Positions 13,243 to 22,015 of a DNA stretch of 64,000 nt are shown in pieces. The notes beneath the pieces were generated by a model. It searched no databases and was not told where the DNA came from. It worked only from the letters and a program-made list of their open reading frames with translations. The stretch's first letter is position 1; the number at the start of each line of letters is the position of its first letter. The position numbers were made by a program, and so were the translations under genes. The DNA is from Lysobacteraceae bacterium NML93-0399 (GTDB lineage Bacteria; Pseudomonadota; Gammaproteobacteria; Xanthomonadales; Xanthomonadaceae). Location: positions 682,001-746,000 of the forward strand of contig NTJI01000002.1 of assembly GCA_002307375.1 (NCBI GenBank). Reading direction: 5' to 3'.

Positions 13243-13689
13243 ATGCCGACCTGCTCTTCCCGAATCCTTGCCTGCGCCGGCCTGATGACTCTGCTGCTCG
13301 GTGCCGCGTCCGTGGCAGTGGCGCAGTCCGTTTCGCCGCCGGCCTGGGACCAGCTCACCGCCGCCCAGCGCGACCAGTTGACCGGGCCGGTCCGGGACCG
13401 CTGGAACGGCGCCGATGCACAGGAGCGCGAACGCATGCTCGCGCACGCGCGGCGCTGGCAGACGATGACGCCGGCCGAACGTGCCGAGGCTCGCCACGGC
13501 ATGCACAGCTGGAAGCACCTGCCGCCGCGCCAGCGCGAAGAAGCCCGCGCGCTCTACAGCAAGTTGCGCACGCTGCCCGAAGCCGAGCGCGACGCGCTGC
13601 GCGAACGCTGGAAGCAGATGACGCCCGAGCAGCGGCAGCGCTGGGCGGCGGAAAACCCGGCACCGCCGCGCGGCGGTGGCGATCGCTGA
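13243..13689 (+). CDS. DUF3106 secreted protein
   Basis: A 148-residue exported protein with a signal peptide ending near VAVAQS (about residue 28). The rest is helical and built from repeats of the pattern PxAWxxLTxxQRxxL, LxGPVRDRWN, MTPAERAEARH, LPPRQREEARAL and MTPEQRQRW, typical of DUF3106, a periplasmic family of unknown function resembling the LTxxQ repeats of Spy/CpxP stress chaperones. It is third in the sigma module, a position taken by DUF3106 in other xanthomonad sigma operons. It may report envelope stress to the sigma/anti-sigma pair; that is inference. A GTG six bases upstream is an alternative start. Confidence 0.8.
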   Translation: MPTCSSRILACAGLMTLLLGAASVAVAQSVSPPAWDQLTAAQRDQLTGPVRDRWNGADAQERERMLAHARRWQTMTPAERAEARHGMHSWKHLPPRQREEARALYSKLRTLPEAERDALRERWKQMTPEQRQRWAAENPAPPRGGGDR

Positions 13690-13703
13690 CGGGAAATGCG
13701 TTT

Positions 13704-13874
13704 CCCCGCTTGCGGGACCTTTGCGAAATTGCCCGAGGATGACGTCATCTCCGCGAATGTGGAGATCGGATGACCTCAAGCCTTTGAAATGCAAAGTCAC
13801 TGGATTCCCGCTTCCGCGGGAATGACGGTTGTGATGTCGTGCGGGCGAGGCGTTGCAAATGTCCCGCTTGCGGG
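13704..13874. repeat. MITE-like element with terminal inverted repeats and an internal dRS3-type palindrome
   Basis: Arms CCCGCTTGCGGGACCTTTGC (from 13705) and GCAAATGTCCCGCTTGCGGG (to 13874) are inverted copies with few mismatches, about 170 bases apart end to end. Inside are GATGACGTCATC at 13738-13749, TCTCCGCGAATGTGGAGA nearby, and ATTCCC-N8-GGGAAT at 13804-13823, which matches the dRS3 pattern of Neisseria and of proteobacterial extragenic repeats. No frame codes for a protein. It fills the gap between the converging DUF3106 and pntA1 genes. Confidence 0.6.
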
Positions 13875-13964
13875 CGACGGCACGAGTCAACGCGATCGAT
13901 CCGTGATCCTACCCAGCGTGTCCGCACGCCACGGAGCGCGGATCCCTCGCGCGGGCGGGCTTCC

Positions 13965-15083
13965 TCAGGCCGACGGTCGCTCGGTATCCGCTCTGGCTGG
14001 CCACACCGTTTTCGCCAGCAGCTCGTCATTCCAGTCCGGCGCCAGTGCGCCGTCGACGATCAGCAACTGGGCGAAATTGAACGCGTTGCGCGCGAACATC
14101 TCGCTCGCATGAGTGGCGCCCATCGAGGCGAGATCCAGCGGGCCGGACACGATCACGCCGCCCACGTCGACGGTCTCGCCCGGTCGCGTCGCCTCGCAGT
14201 TGCCGCCACTCTCGGCGGCGAGATCGACGATGACACTGCCGGGCCGCATGCCGGCGACCATCGCCGCAGTGACGATCACCGGCGCCCGACGCCCCGGCAC
14301 CGCCGCCGTGCACACGACGACGTCGACGCCTTTGAGGTGCTCGCCGAGCCGCCGCTGTTGCTCGGCGCGCTCGTCGTCGGTGAGCGCCCGTGCGTAACCG
14401 CCTGCACCGGCAGCGCTGACGCCGAGATCGAGAAAGCGGCCGCCCAGCGATTCGATCTGCTCGCGCGTTTCAGGCCGCACATCGAAGCCTTCGACCTGCG
14501 CGCCGAGCCGCTTCGCCGTCGCAATCGCCTGCAGGCCGGCCACACCGGCGCCGACCACCAGCACCTTCGACGGGCGGATCGTGCCCGCCGCGGTCGTGAG
14601 CATCGGGAAGAACCGCGGGGCGAGCTGCGCGCCGATCAGCACCGCCTTGTAGCCCGCCATGCCGGCCTGCGAACTGAGCACGTCCATCGACTGCGCACGG
14701 GTCGTGCGCGGGAGGCGTTCGAGCGGAAAGGCCAGCAGCTCCCGCTGGCTGATGCATGCAGCGCGCGCCGCATCGGCTTCGGGCTGCAGCACGCCGATGA
14801 TCGCGGTGCCGCGATCGAGCAGTTGCAGCCGCTCTGTCGACGGTGGCCGTACGCACAGCACCAGCGCCGCGCCGGACACGGCTTCGGCGGCGCTGTCGAC
14901 CAGGGTCGCGCCGGCTTCGGCATAGGCGGCGTCGGACAGGTGCGCACCCGCGCCCGTGCCACGTTCGATGCGGATGCGCGCGCCGGCCGCGACGAATTTC
15001 CTGCAGGTTTCCGGGCTCAGTGCCACACGCTGTTCGCCGGCCGCGGTTTCGCGCGCCACGCCGATCGTCACCGTCATCGACAC
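13965..15083 (-). CDS. pntA1: NAD(P) transhydrogenase subunit alpha part 1
   Basis: A 372-residue soluble domain I that binds NAD(H). Signs are the alanine-dehydrogenase-like start VTIGVARETAAGEQRVALSP, the RxxQxMDxxSSQ segment (RAQSMDVLSSQAGMAGY), the Rossmann loop VVGAGVAGLQAI near 175 and VIVDLAAESGGNCE near 290. It lacks the membrane part, which is encoded separately as pntA2. The ATG at 15083 gives the family N-terminus. It is transcribed in the same direction as pntA2 but cannot share a simple short transcript with it, because 1.85 kb with three opposing genes lies between. Confidence 0.93.
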   Translation of the reverse strand: MSMTVTIGVARETAAGEQRVALSPETCRKFVAAGARIRIERGTGAGAHLSDAAYAEAGATLVDSAAEAVSGAALVLCVRPPSTERLQLLDRGTAIIGVLQPEADAARAACISQRELLAFPLERLPRTTRAQSMDVLSSQAGMAGYKAVLIGAQLAPRFFPMLTTAAGTIRPSKVLVVGAGVAGLQAIATAKRLGAQVEGFDVRPETREQIESLGGRFLDLGVSAAGAGGYARALTDDERAEQQRRLGEHLKGVDVVVCTAAVPGRRAPVIVTAAMVAGMRPGSVIVDLAAESGGNCEATRPGETVDVGGVIVSGPLDLASMGATHASEMFARNAFNFAQLLIVDGALAPDWNDELLAKTVWPARADTERPSA

Positions 15084-15132
15084 CGCCCTCGCCCTGGAGT
15101 CGTCGCCATCCTAGCCCAGCGCGGCGGTGCGA

Positions 15133-17256
15133 TCAGGCCGCGCCGGCCTGCGCGGCCAGGGTCGTCAGCGCGCCCGACACCGCACCGCCACCGGGTCGCA
15201 TCTGCAATGCGCCCGAGGCGACCATCGCGTGCAATGCGTCGGGCATCAGCAGCAGTTCGCGCGCGCCCGCGGGATTGACCAGCAGACAGGCGCCACTGAG
15301 CGAGCTGCGCCAGGCCAGACGCAGGCTGCGCGCGGCGCCCGTTGCCTCGGCTCGTACGAAACGCTGGCCCTCTGCAAACGTGGTGTCGGCCAAGCCGGCG
15401 GCGGGATCCGCGTCGTCGGGCAACAGCGGCGCTTCGTCGTCGCCCGGCGGTGTCGGCACGTGGATCCGGCGGGCCGTGGGGCTGGCGTGCTCGGCGACCA
15501 GGGCTGCCAGCCGCTGTTCGATGACCTGGGCATCCACGCCGCATTGGGCGCAGCAGTCGCGCAGCGCCGGCAGGATGCCGAGCAGGCGATCGGCCACCGC
15601 GCTGCCGCCGTCGTTGGCGGCGAGCGCGTCGGATTCGACCAGCGCGTCTCCCAGCGACAGCACTTCGCGGTAGCGGTCCGACGCCTCGCCGTCGCGCAGC
15701 CAAGCCTGGGCGAGCGCCTGGCGCCACTCGCCATCGAGGACGCCGGCCACCGACGGCAGCAGCGCGCGTCCGGCGAAGCGGCATTCGAGTTCCAGGCGCG
15801 CGCAGCGGCGCGCCGCGTCGAGACGTTCGCGACCGCGCAGGGCCTGCCAGGTGCGGCGTTCCACCGCTTCGGCGCGGCGTCGGCCGGCCGCCAGCGCCGC
15901 GTCGATCTGCGCAAGCTGGGCCGGAAACACACGTCCGTCGCCGTGTGCCGCCTCGAGCACCGCATCGGCCGCGATATCCGCGAGCGCATGCAGCGTCAGC
16001 GAATGCGGATCGCCGGCATCCGCACCATCCCACAGCTCGATCAGCAGCGAGAGCAGCTGCATCGACGGCGGAGACGAGGGCTCGAACAGCTGGACGTCGT
16101 CCAGCGCAAGATGAAGCCAGGGCACGGCCAACAGGGCGAGCCGTTCGCGAGCCTCGGCAGTGAGCTGATGGCGCCGACCGAGCAGGTCGAACAACGCACC
16201 GGTCACGATGATCACCTCGTCCTGCTCGCCGTCGAATGCGACCTTGCGTCGATCGATGCCCAGCCCACCCGCCACGGCGTACAGGCCTTCGCGCAGGCGC
16301 ACGGCATGCGTGTCGCCGGGCGGCAGCGAACGGCCGGCCTGCAGCAATGCCAGCGTGGACATGAACTCGTCGCGGAGAAAGCTGCGTTCGGCGGCGTCGA
16401 TTTCGGCACGTCGCGCGTCGCGCTGCCGGCGTGCATGCCGGCGCAGCAGGTTGCCGCGGGGCGCGTCGGCACGCGCCCGGGGCGCGCTGCCCGTTGCCTG
16501 TGCGACCGCGTTGCCCTGCTCCCAGATCCGGGTCTTGCTGGCAGGCAGCGCATCGGTCGAACCGCCCAGACCGGCGATCAATGCGGCCTGGTCGCTGTCG
16601 CCGGCCAGCGCGCAGCCCGCCTCGCCCAGGCGCGTGTTGCACCAGCCATAGAGCGCAGTGAGTGCACCGTCGAGCAGAGGTTCGTAGCGACGGAGCAGCT
16701 GCGTGCGCAGCCGGCGGCCGCAATCGGCGGCATCGAAGGCGCGCAGGAAACACTCGACGAGGAAACGCGCGGCCAGGGGATTGGACGGTCGGCCGCGGTA
16801 GTGCAGACGCGCGGCCAGCGTATGCAGGCGGCGGTCGATGATGTCGCGCTGGCTTTCAAAGCGGCGGTCGAGTGCCTCGGCCACGGGCTGGCCGATCAAC
16901 TGCGCCTGCAGCTCATCATCCGACACCAGTGAGAACGCACTGCGCCCCTGCGCGGCCGGCGGCTCGGGCCAGGCCACGAACACATCCCCGAGCGCCTTCT
17001 GCCACTTGTGCTCGTGATGGATCAGCTCGGCGGCGAGCACGGTGAGGCTTTCCAGATCTTCCGTGGCCGCCGCGCGCGCCTGCGCATCGAGCGTTTCGCC
17101 CTGGCACGCGCGCTGCAGATACGCCCGTTCCTGGCGCAGGGTCTCACCCAGCAGCGGCAACAGCCGCGCCCCGGCCTCGCGCCGCAGGCTGTCCATCAGT
17201 TGCGCAGGCGTTTCCGCCCGCAGGGCCTCGCCCGATCCCTGTGTCGACACGGGCAT
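15133..17256 (-). CDS. DUF1631 family protein, copy B
   Basis: A 707-residue cytoplasmic protein, mainly helical. Conserved blocks include SDDELQAQLIGQPVAEALD near 130, NPLAARFLVECFLRAF near 175, YEPLLDGALTALYGWCNTRL near 210 and a basic helical part (ERRTWQALRGRERLDAARR) followed by WLRDGEASDRY. The last 90 residues are beta-rich (RLAWRSSLSGACLLVNPAGA), like a small barrel. The same block order appears in the next gene upstream, so the two are paralogues. DUF1631 has no established function. Start ATG at 17256 preferred over a TTG at 17292. The gap between the two genes is 77 bases. Confidence 0.8.
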   Translation of the reverse strand: MPVSTQGSGEALRAETPAQLMDSLRREAGARLLPLLGETLRQERAYLQRACQGETLDAQARAAATEDLESLTVLAAELIHHEHKWQKALGDVFVAWPEPPAAQGRSAFSLVSDDELQAQLIGQPVAEALDRRFESQRDIIDRRLHTLAARLHYRGRPSNPLAARFLVECFLRAFDAADCGRRLRTQLLRRYEPLLDGALTALYGWCNTRLGEAGCALAGDSDQAALIAGLGGSTDALPASKTRIWEQGNAVAQATGSAPRARADAPRGNLLRRHARRQRDARRAEIDAAERSFLRDEFMSTLALLQAGRSLPPGDTHAVRLREGLYAVAGGLGIDRRKVAFDGEQDEVIIVTGALFDLLGRRHQLTAEARERLALLAVPWLHLALDDVQLFEPSSPPSMQLLSLLIELWDGADAGDPHSLTLHALADIAADAVLEAAHGDGRVFPAQLAQIDAALAAGRRRAEAVERRTWQALRGRERLDAARRCARLELECRFAGRALLPSVAGVLDGEWRQALAQAWLRDGEASDRYREVLSLGDALVESDALAANDGGSAVADRLLGILPALRDCCAQCGVDAQVIEQRLAALVAEHASPTARRIHVPTPPGDDEAPLLPDDADPAAGLADTTFAEGQRFVRAEATGAARSLRLAWRSSLSGACLLVNPAGARELLLMPDALHAMVASGALQMRPGGGAVSGALTTLAAQAGAA

Positions 17257-17333
17257 CGTGCCCACTCCGTCCCCCTGAAGATCGGCGGACAATAACGCAC
17301 GCGCGATGTTGGCGTCTTGACGCGCCCGCGTGT

Positions 17334-19706
17334 TCAGCCGGTTGCGGCCGCCTCGTCACCGTCGTTGGCGGCGTTGAGCTGCTGCCAGAGCTGCTTCATC
17401 GCCTCGTCGAACGGCGCATCGACCGAACGCACCACGGCACGGCCGGCACCGACCAGGGCGGCGAGCTCTTCCGGCGACACCACCATGCGACGCACGCCGC
17501 GCCGATTCACGATCAGCAGGCGATGGGACAGCGGACTGATCCAGGCCACGCGCGCGGCCGATTCACGCCCTTGCTCGTCGACCAGTCGCAGCCACTGGCC
17601 CACCCGCAACTGGCGCATGCGGGCGGCGATCGTCGGATCGAAGCGCAGCGTGTCGTGACCACCGGCCAGACGCAGCGCGGGATCGGGCGCCTCGTCATCC
17701 AGCTCCGGCGCGTGCGGCGCATGCACGCTGCGCGGCGTATCCGGCAGGGCCAGCGCGGCGATGATCCGCGCCACCGCATCGCGGGCTGCATTGGCATCCA
17801 GACCGCAGCTGGAATAGCACTCGGCCAGCGGCGCCTGCAGCGCCAGCAGCTCGTCGGCCACCGCGCTTCCGAGCGCGTGCGCGGCATCGTAGTCGACCTG
17901 GACCATCGCATCGCCAGTGCTGATCGCCGCCAGGTGACGCGCCGAATCCGGCCCGTCGCGCAGCCAGGTCTGGGTGAGGTGATGCCGCCAGTGACGGTCC
18001 AGGAAGAAGGCGACGGCGGCGGTCAGCGGCCGGTCGGCCAGGCGCGAGGCGACCATGTCGTCGACGCTGCGCCGCGCCTGCAACAGACGCTCGCGGCCAT
18101 GAATGGCCTCGGCCGCGCGACGCTCGGCGACATCCGCGCGCCGGCGCTGCTGGTCGAGTCGCTCGCGCAGTTCGCCGGCGGCCAGTTCGAACACCGCCTG
18201 ATCGTTTTCGTATTCGTCGACGACCCGGTCGACCACGCGGCCGGCCTGGTCGAGCAGGTCGCGGTCCTGCGGCGTCTCGCCGCTGTTGCCGTCGCAGGCC
18301 TCGGTCACCGCGTCGAGCAGACGGCGCGCCGGATGCGCACGCTGGTTGAACATCGAATCGTCGGTCAGCGCGACCTTGAGATACGGCATCACCAGCCGCC
18401 CATAGATGTCGCGCGCCTGCTGCAGCAGGTCGTTGGCGTCGAACAGGGCCTGGAACAGGATGCCGATCAGATCGATCGCATCCTCGTCCTGACGGCTCAG
18501 CGGCGTCTGCTCCGGATCCACACCGAGTTCGCGCAGGCCGCGCTGCAGCTCGTCGCGGATCACGTCGCCCAGGCGTCGCCGGTCGTCGCCGACCAGCGCA
18601 CGGGCGAACGGCGCCGGGTCGTCGCCCTGCAGCATCCGGGCCACCCCCAGCAGTTGCGACATGCCCAGCGCATCGCCACCCGCGCCGTCGTCGTCGGCCC
18701 CGGTCACCGGGCCCTGCGCACTGCGCTCACGCCACTGGTGCAGTTGCGCCCGCACCAGCTCGCGATAGCCACGTGGCGTCGCAGCACCGGCGGCTGCGTG
18801 GCCGTGCGCGGCGAGCACGCTCATCAGATCGGCCGACAGCGGCGCGTAGACCGGGCTTTCGCCCGCGGACGCGGCACCGCTTTCGCCGCCACCCTGCCCG
18901 TGCCACGCGGCGCCAGGTGCATGTTCGACCACGCCGCCCTCGGGCACCCAGCCTTCGTTGCCCGGATCGCTGCGCCCAGCGCGCGGCGTGTGTCCGCCGG
19001 CGGGCCGGGCGGATGCCGGGGTAGCGGGCCCGGCATGTGCGCTTGCCGCGCCGGGACCCAATCCGGCCGCGTCGAGCAGGGCGTTGGCCTTGGCGTAGAC
19101 CTCGCCGAGGATGCCGGGCATGCGCTTGTCGAACTGATTGAAGACCAGCGTGCGCAGGCCGGCCGGGAGATCGTCGGCGCGGAAGAGGCGCATGAAGGCC
19201 ATCACCGGCACTTCCGGCCGCAGCGGGTTGCCGTGCACGCCCTCGATGCCCAAGCGCGCGGCCAGCGCCTCGAAGCGGTCGCCGAGCGCGGCCAGCGGAT
19301 GCAGGAACTGGTGATCCATCAGCTCGACGATCTGCTGCGCGGCCAGATGCACTTCGAGCTCGCCCTCGGACATCAGCGTCAGTGCGTCGGTGCTCGGCGG
19401 CGCCGGACGATCGGCCAGCCAGAGATCGAATTCGGTTTCGATCGCCTTGCGATAACGCGTCGCCAATTCCAGGGCCCGCTGGCTGAGGTCCATGACCGCC
19501 ATGCGTTCTTCCTGCGCGACCATGTAGTCGTGCCGGGCCAGGGCGGCCAGCCGCACCTGCTCCTCGATCGCGCTCCAGAACCCGGACAGCACGCCGCCCA
19601 AGGCTGTCACCGCCTCGTGGCGCAAGGTTTCGAGCACCCGCGCGGCGTCGCGCGCGGGTCCCGTGCGCCTGCCGGAACCGGCACCGATGTCGTGATGCTG
19701 CGTCAT
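17334..19706 (-). CDS. DUF1631 family protein, copy A
   Basis: A 790-residue paralogue of the following gene and probably first in the transcript. Blocks in order: MSEGELEVHLAAQQIVELMD at about 130, NPLRPEVPVMAFMRLFRADD at about 175, FDKRMPGILGEVYAKANALLD at about 215, a Gly/Ala-rich linker of about 60 residues, a helical core, then GRERLLQARRSVDDMV, TWLRDGPDSAR and a C-terminal beta-rich part (LRVGQWLRLVDEQGRES, WISPLSHRLLIVNRRG). That last part is spaced like a PilZ barrel, but the RxxxR and D/NxSxxG motifs for cyclic di-GMP are not evident. There is no signal peptide or membrane segment. The ATG at 19706 has no clear ribosome binding site. Confidence 0.8.
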   Translation of the reverse strand: MTQHHDIGAGSGRRTGPARDAARVLETLRHEAVTALGGVLSGFWSAIEEQVRLAALARHDYMVAQEERMAVMDLSQRALELATRYRKAIETEFDLWLADRPAPPSTDALTLMSEGELEVHLAAQQIVELMDHQFLHPLAALGDRFEALAARLGIEGVHGNPLRPEVPVMAFMRLFRADDLPAGLRTLVFNQFDKRMPGILGEVYAKANALLDAAGLGPGAASAHAGPATPASARPAGGHTPRAGRSDPGNEGWVPEGGVVEHAPGAAWHGQGGGESGAASAGESPVYAPLSADLMSVLAAHGHAAAGAATPRGYRELVRAQLHQWRERSAQGPVTGADDDGAGGDALGMSQLLGVARMLQGDDPAPFARALVGDDRRRLGDVIRDELQRGLRELGVDPEQTPLSRQDEDAIDLIGILFQALFDANDLLQQARDIYGRLVMPYLKVALTDDSMFNQRAHPARRLLDAVTEACDGNSGETPQDRDLLDQAGRVVDRVVDEYENDQAVFELAAGELRERLDQQRRRADVAERRAAEAIHGRERLLQARRSVDDMVASRLADRPLTAAVAFFLDRHWRHHLTQTWLRDGPDSARHLAAISTGDAMVQVDYDAAHALGSAVADELLALQAPLAECYSSCGLDANAARDAVARIIAALALPDTPRSVHAPHAPELDDEAPDPALRLAGGHDTLRFDPTIAARMRQLRVGQWLRLVDEQGRESAARVAWISPLSHRLLIVNRRGVRRMVVSPEELAALVGAGRAVVRSVDAPFDEAMKQLWQQLNAANDGDEAAATG

Positions 19707-19775
19707 TTGGGCGAGAATCGGGGGAAGGGGCAGAGTGCCCCGCGCATAAGATTCCCGAACAGTGACGGCAGGTCT

Positions 19776-20372
19776 GTGACGATTTCCGCAAATACTGAAC
19801 ACGACGCACTGGCCGCGCTCGACGCGCGTCGTTCCGTGCCCGCCCGACAGCTCGATGCGCCCGGCCCCGACGAGGCGCAGCTGCTGCGCATGCTGCGCTC
19901 GGCGGTGCGTGTGCCCGATCACGGCAAACGCGTGCCGTTCCGCTTCATCCGCATCGCCGGCGCGGACCGCGATGCGCTCGGAGAGCGGCTCGCCGCACGA
20001 TCGCTGGCCCGCGAGTCCGGAATCGCCGAGGCCGCACTGGACAAGGACCGCAAGCGGTTTTCCCATGCGCCGCTGGTGCTGGCGGTCGTGACGGTGCTCG
20101 ACGCCGATGACGTCGCGATTCCCGAGATCGAGCGCCACCTGACCGCCGGCTGCGTGTGCTTCGCATTGCTGCAGGCGGCGCAGGCGATGGGCTTCGGCGC
20201 CTCGTGGTTGACCGGCTGGCCGGCCTTCGACGACGAGGTGATGGGTCTGCTCGGCCTGGCGGCGCACGAGCGCATCGCCGGGTTCATCCACATCGGTACG
20301 CCCCGCATCGAGGCGCCCGAGCGTGAGCGACCCGATCCGGCCGCGCTGCTGACGGACTGGCGCGCGCCGTGA
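19776..20372 (+). CDS. nitroreductase family protein
   Basis: A 198-residue FMN-dependent oxidoreductase of the small YdjA type. The family N-terminus LAALDARRSVPARQL, with the Arg-Arg-Ser that binds the FMN phosphate, is at 11-26. VRVPDHGKRVPFRFIRI near 45 and GFGASWLTGW near 145 are further YdjA-type features. The start is GTG at 19776 because no ATG precedes the conserved N-terminus. It overlaps the next gene by four bases (GTGA) and diverges from the DUF1631 genes across a 69-base gap that must hold both promoters. Confidence 0.85.
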   Translation: MTISANTEHDALAALDARRSVPARQLDAPGPDEAQLLRMLRSAVRVPDHGKRVPFRFIRIAGADRDALGERLAARSLARESGIAEAALDKDRKRFSHAPLVLAVVTVLDADDVAIPEIERHLTAGCVCFALLQAAQAMGFGASWLTGWPAFDDEVMGLLGLAAHERIAGFIHIGTPRIEAPERERPDPAALLTDWRAP

Positions 20373-21325
20373 CCCTGCCGCCGCAGGCGGTCCAGGCGCC
20401 GGCGTCGCCAGCCACCGCCCCGCTCTACCTCGTCGATGCCAGCCTCTACGTGTTCCGTGCCTGGCACTCGATGCCCGACGAGTTCCGCGACGTCGACGGC
20501 TGGCCGACCAATGCGGTGCATGGCTTCGCCCGCTTCGTCGCCGAGCTGGTCGAACGGGCGAATCCGCGCCACATCGCGATCGCCTTCGACGAGGCGCTCG
20601 ACAGCAGTTTCCGCAACCGCATCTATCCCGCCTACAAGGCCAACCGCCCGCCGGCGCCTGAAGAACTGCGGCGCCAGTTCGGCGACTGCAAGGCGCTGTG
20701 CCGCGCATTGGGCTTCGTGGTGCTGGCCGACACCGAGTACGAGGCCGACGACCTGATCGGCAGTGCGCTCCAGGCCGGTCGCGCGCGCGGACACCACGGC
20801 GTCATCGTGTCGGCCGACAAGGATCTGTCGCAGCTGCTCGAAGGCGCGGACGAACAGTGGGACTACGCCCGTGGCCAACGCTGGACGGCCGCAGGCGTGC
20901 GCGACCGCCACGGCGTGGAAGCCCATCAGCTCGCCGACTATCTCGCGCTGTGTGGCGATGCGGTCGACAACATTCCCGGCGTGCCCGGGATCGGCTGCAA
21001 GACCGCGGCCAGCCTGCTGCACCATTTCCGCACGCTCGACGCGCTGATCGAACGCAGCGAGGAGATCCAGTTCCTGCGCTTCCGCGGTGCCGGCCAGGTC
21101 GGCCCGAAGCTGCGCCTGCATGCCAGCGCCGCCCTGCTCTACCGGCAGCTCACCACGATCGCGCGCGATGCGCCGCTCGGCGATGGCATCAGCGGATTCG
21201 CACGGCGCGCCGGGGATGCCGACGCCCTGCATGCGCTGTGCGAACGCCTGCGTTTCGGTCCGCTGACGCGCCGCCGCCTGCACGCCGTGGCCGGTCTGGA
21301 CTACGCGCCGGTGGCTTCGCAGTAA
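20369..21325 (+). CDS. 5'-3' exonuclease (ExoIX/Xni-like flap nuclease)
   Basis: A 318-residue protein of the PIN-like 5' nuclease family found as the N-terminal domain of DNA polymerase I. Acidic metal ligands occur in LYLVDASLY, IAFDEALDSSFR, EYEADDLIGSAL and VSADKDLSQLL. The helix-hairpin-helix DNA-binding part reads GDAVDNIPGVPGIGCKTA at about 196-213. There is no polymerase domain, so it is a free-standing enzyme. The start GTG at 20369 overlaps the nitroreductase stop. Confidence 0.88.
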   Translation: MTLPPQAVQAPASPATAPLYLVDASLYVFRAWHSMPDEFRDVDGWPTNAVHGFARFVAELVERANPRHIAIAFDEALDSSFRNRIYPAYKANRPPAPEELRRQFGDCKALCRALGFVVLADTEYEADDLIGSALQAGRARGHHGVIVSADKDLSQLLEGADEQWDYARGQRWTAAGVRDRHGVEAHQLADYLALCGDAVDNIPGVPGIGCKTAASLLHHFRTLDALIERSEEIQFLRFRGAGQVGPKLRLHASAALLYRQLTTIARDAPLGDGISGFARRAGDADALHALCERLRFGPLTRRRLHAVAGLDYAPVASQ

Positions 21326-21366
21326 GTACGGCTGTGGACGGTCGCCGGGCGCGTTAGCATCGGCGC

Positions 21367-21927
21367 ATGACTGATCCCTCGATGCGCGAACACACTGAAG
21401 TCCTCTACCAGGGCGACTGGCTGCGGCTGGTCCGCCACGGCAAGTGGGAAGCCTGCGAACGCACGCATGGCGGCAATGGCATGGCGGTGCTGGTGATCGC
21501 GGTGACACCGGATGATGAGGTGCTGTTCGTCGAGCAGTACCGCGTGCCGCTGGGCGCACGCACGATCGAGATGCCGGCCGGCCTGGTCGGCGACGGCGGC
21601 AGCACCGACTCGCTCGAGGACGCGGCGCGCCGCGAGCTGATCGAGGAAACCGGCTGGTCTGCCGGTCGGGTCGACGTGCTGCTGACCGGCCCGACGACGG
21701 CCGGCATGAGCAACGAGCGTGTGGCCTTCGTGCGTGCGCGTGATCTGACTCGCGTCGGCGAAGGCGGCGGCGTGGATGACGAGGCGATCATCGTCCACAC
21801 CGTGCCGCGCGCGACCGCACCGGCCTGGCTGATGCGCAAGCACGCCGAGGGCTACGAGCTCGATCTCAAGCTCTGGGCCGGGCTGTGGATGGTGGATTTC
21901 AATCCGGACGGTACGCCGGCCGACTGA
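21367..21927 (+). CDS. Nudix hydrolase, ADP-ribose pyrophosphatase-like
   Basis: A 186-residue enzyme of the NudE/NudF-like group. The Nudix box spans 75-97 and ends RELIEETGW, with Asp81 where the first Glu is usual. EQYRVPLGARTIEMPAGLV precedes it, as in ADP-ribose pyrophosphatases. Likely substrates are ADP-ribose or related nucleoside diphosphate sugars; exact specificity cannot be read from the sequence. It follows the exonuclease by 41 bases on the same strand and may share its transcript. Confidence 0.88.
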   Translation: MTDPSMREHTEVLYQGDWLRLVRHGKWEACERTHGGNGMAVLVIAVTPDDEVLFVEQYRVPLGARTIEMPAGLVGDGGSTDSLEDAARRELIEETGWSAGRVDVLLTGPTTAGMSNERVAFVRARDLTRVGEGGGVDDEAIIVHTVPRATAPAWLMRKHAEGYELDLKLWAGLWMVDFNPDGTPAD

Positions 21928-21985
21928 GCTGGCTGAACCTGTGAGCGCGCGCGTGCGCGCGCAGGGCTTTCGGACGAGAGCCGAT

Positions 21986-22010
21986 TCGCGCGCGAGCGCG
22001 CTCCTACAGG
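21986..22010. repeat. single REP half-unit
   Basis: TCGCGCGCGAGCGCGCTCCT, followed by ACAGG, is the same arm that builds the array at 1331-1740. It stands alone between the converging Nudix and yjdM-like genes, where such elements often act as 3' hairpins. Confidence 0.75.
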
Positions 22011-22015
22011 AGCGC

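Noticed and set aside
17241..20372. Open frame of more than 1000 codons on the plus strand opposite DUF1631
   Set aside because: Antisense shadow; only its last part (from 19776) is a real gene, the nitroreductase.
19707..20708. Upstream extension of the first DUF1631 gene
   Set aside because: It would cover the nitroreductase and exonuclease genes in antisense; the family-like sequence begins at MTQHHDIG.
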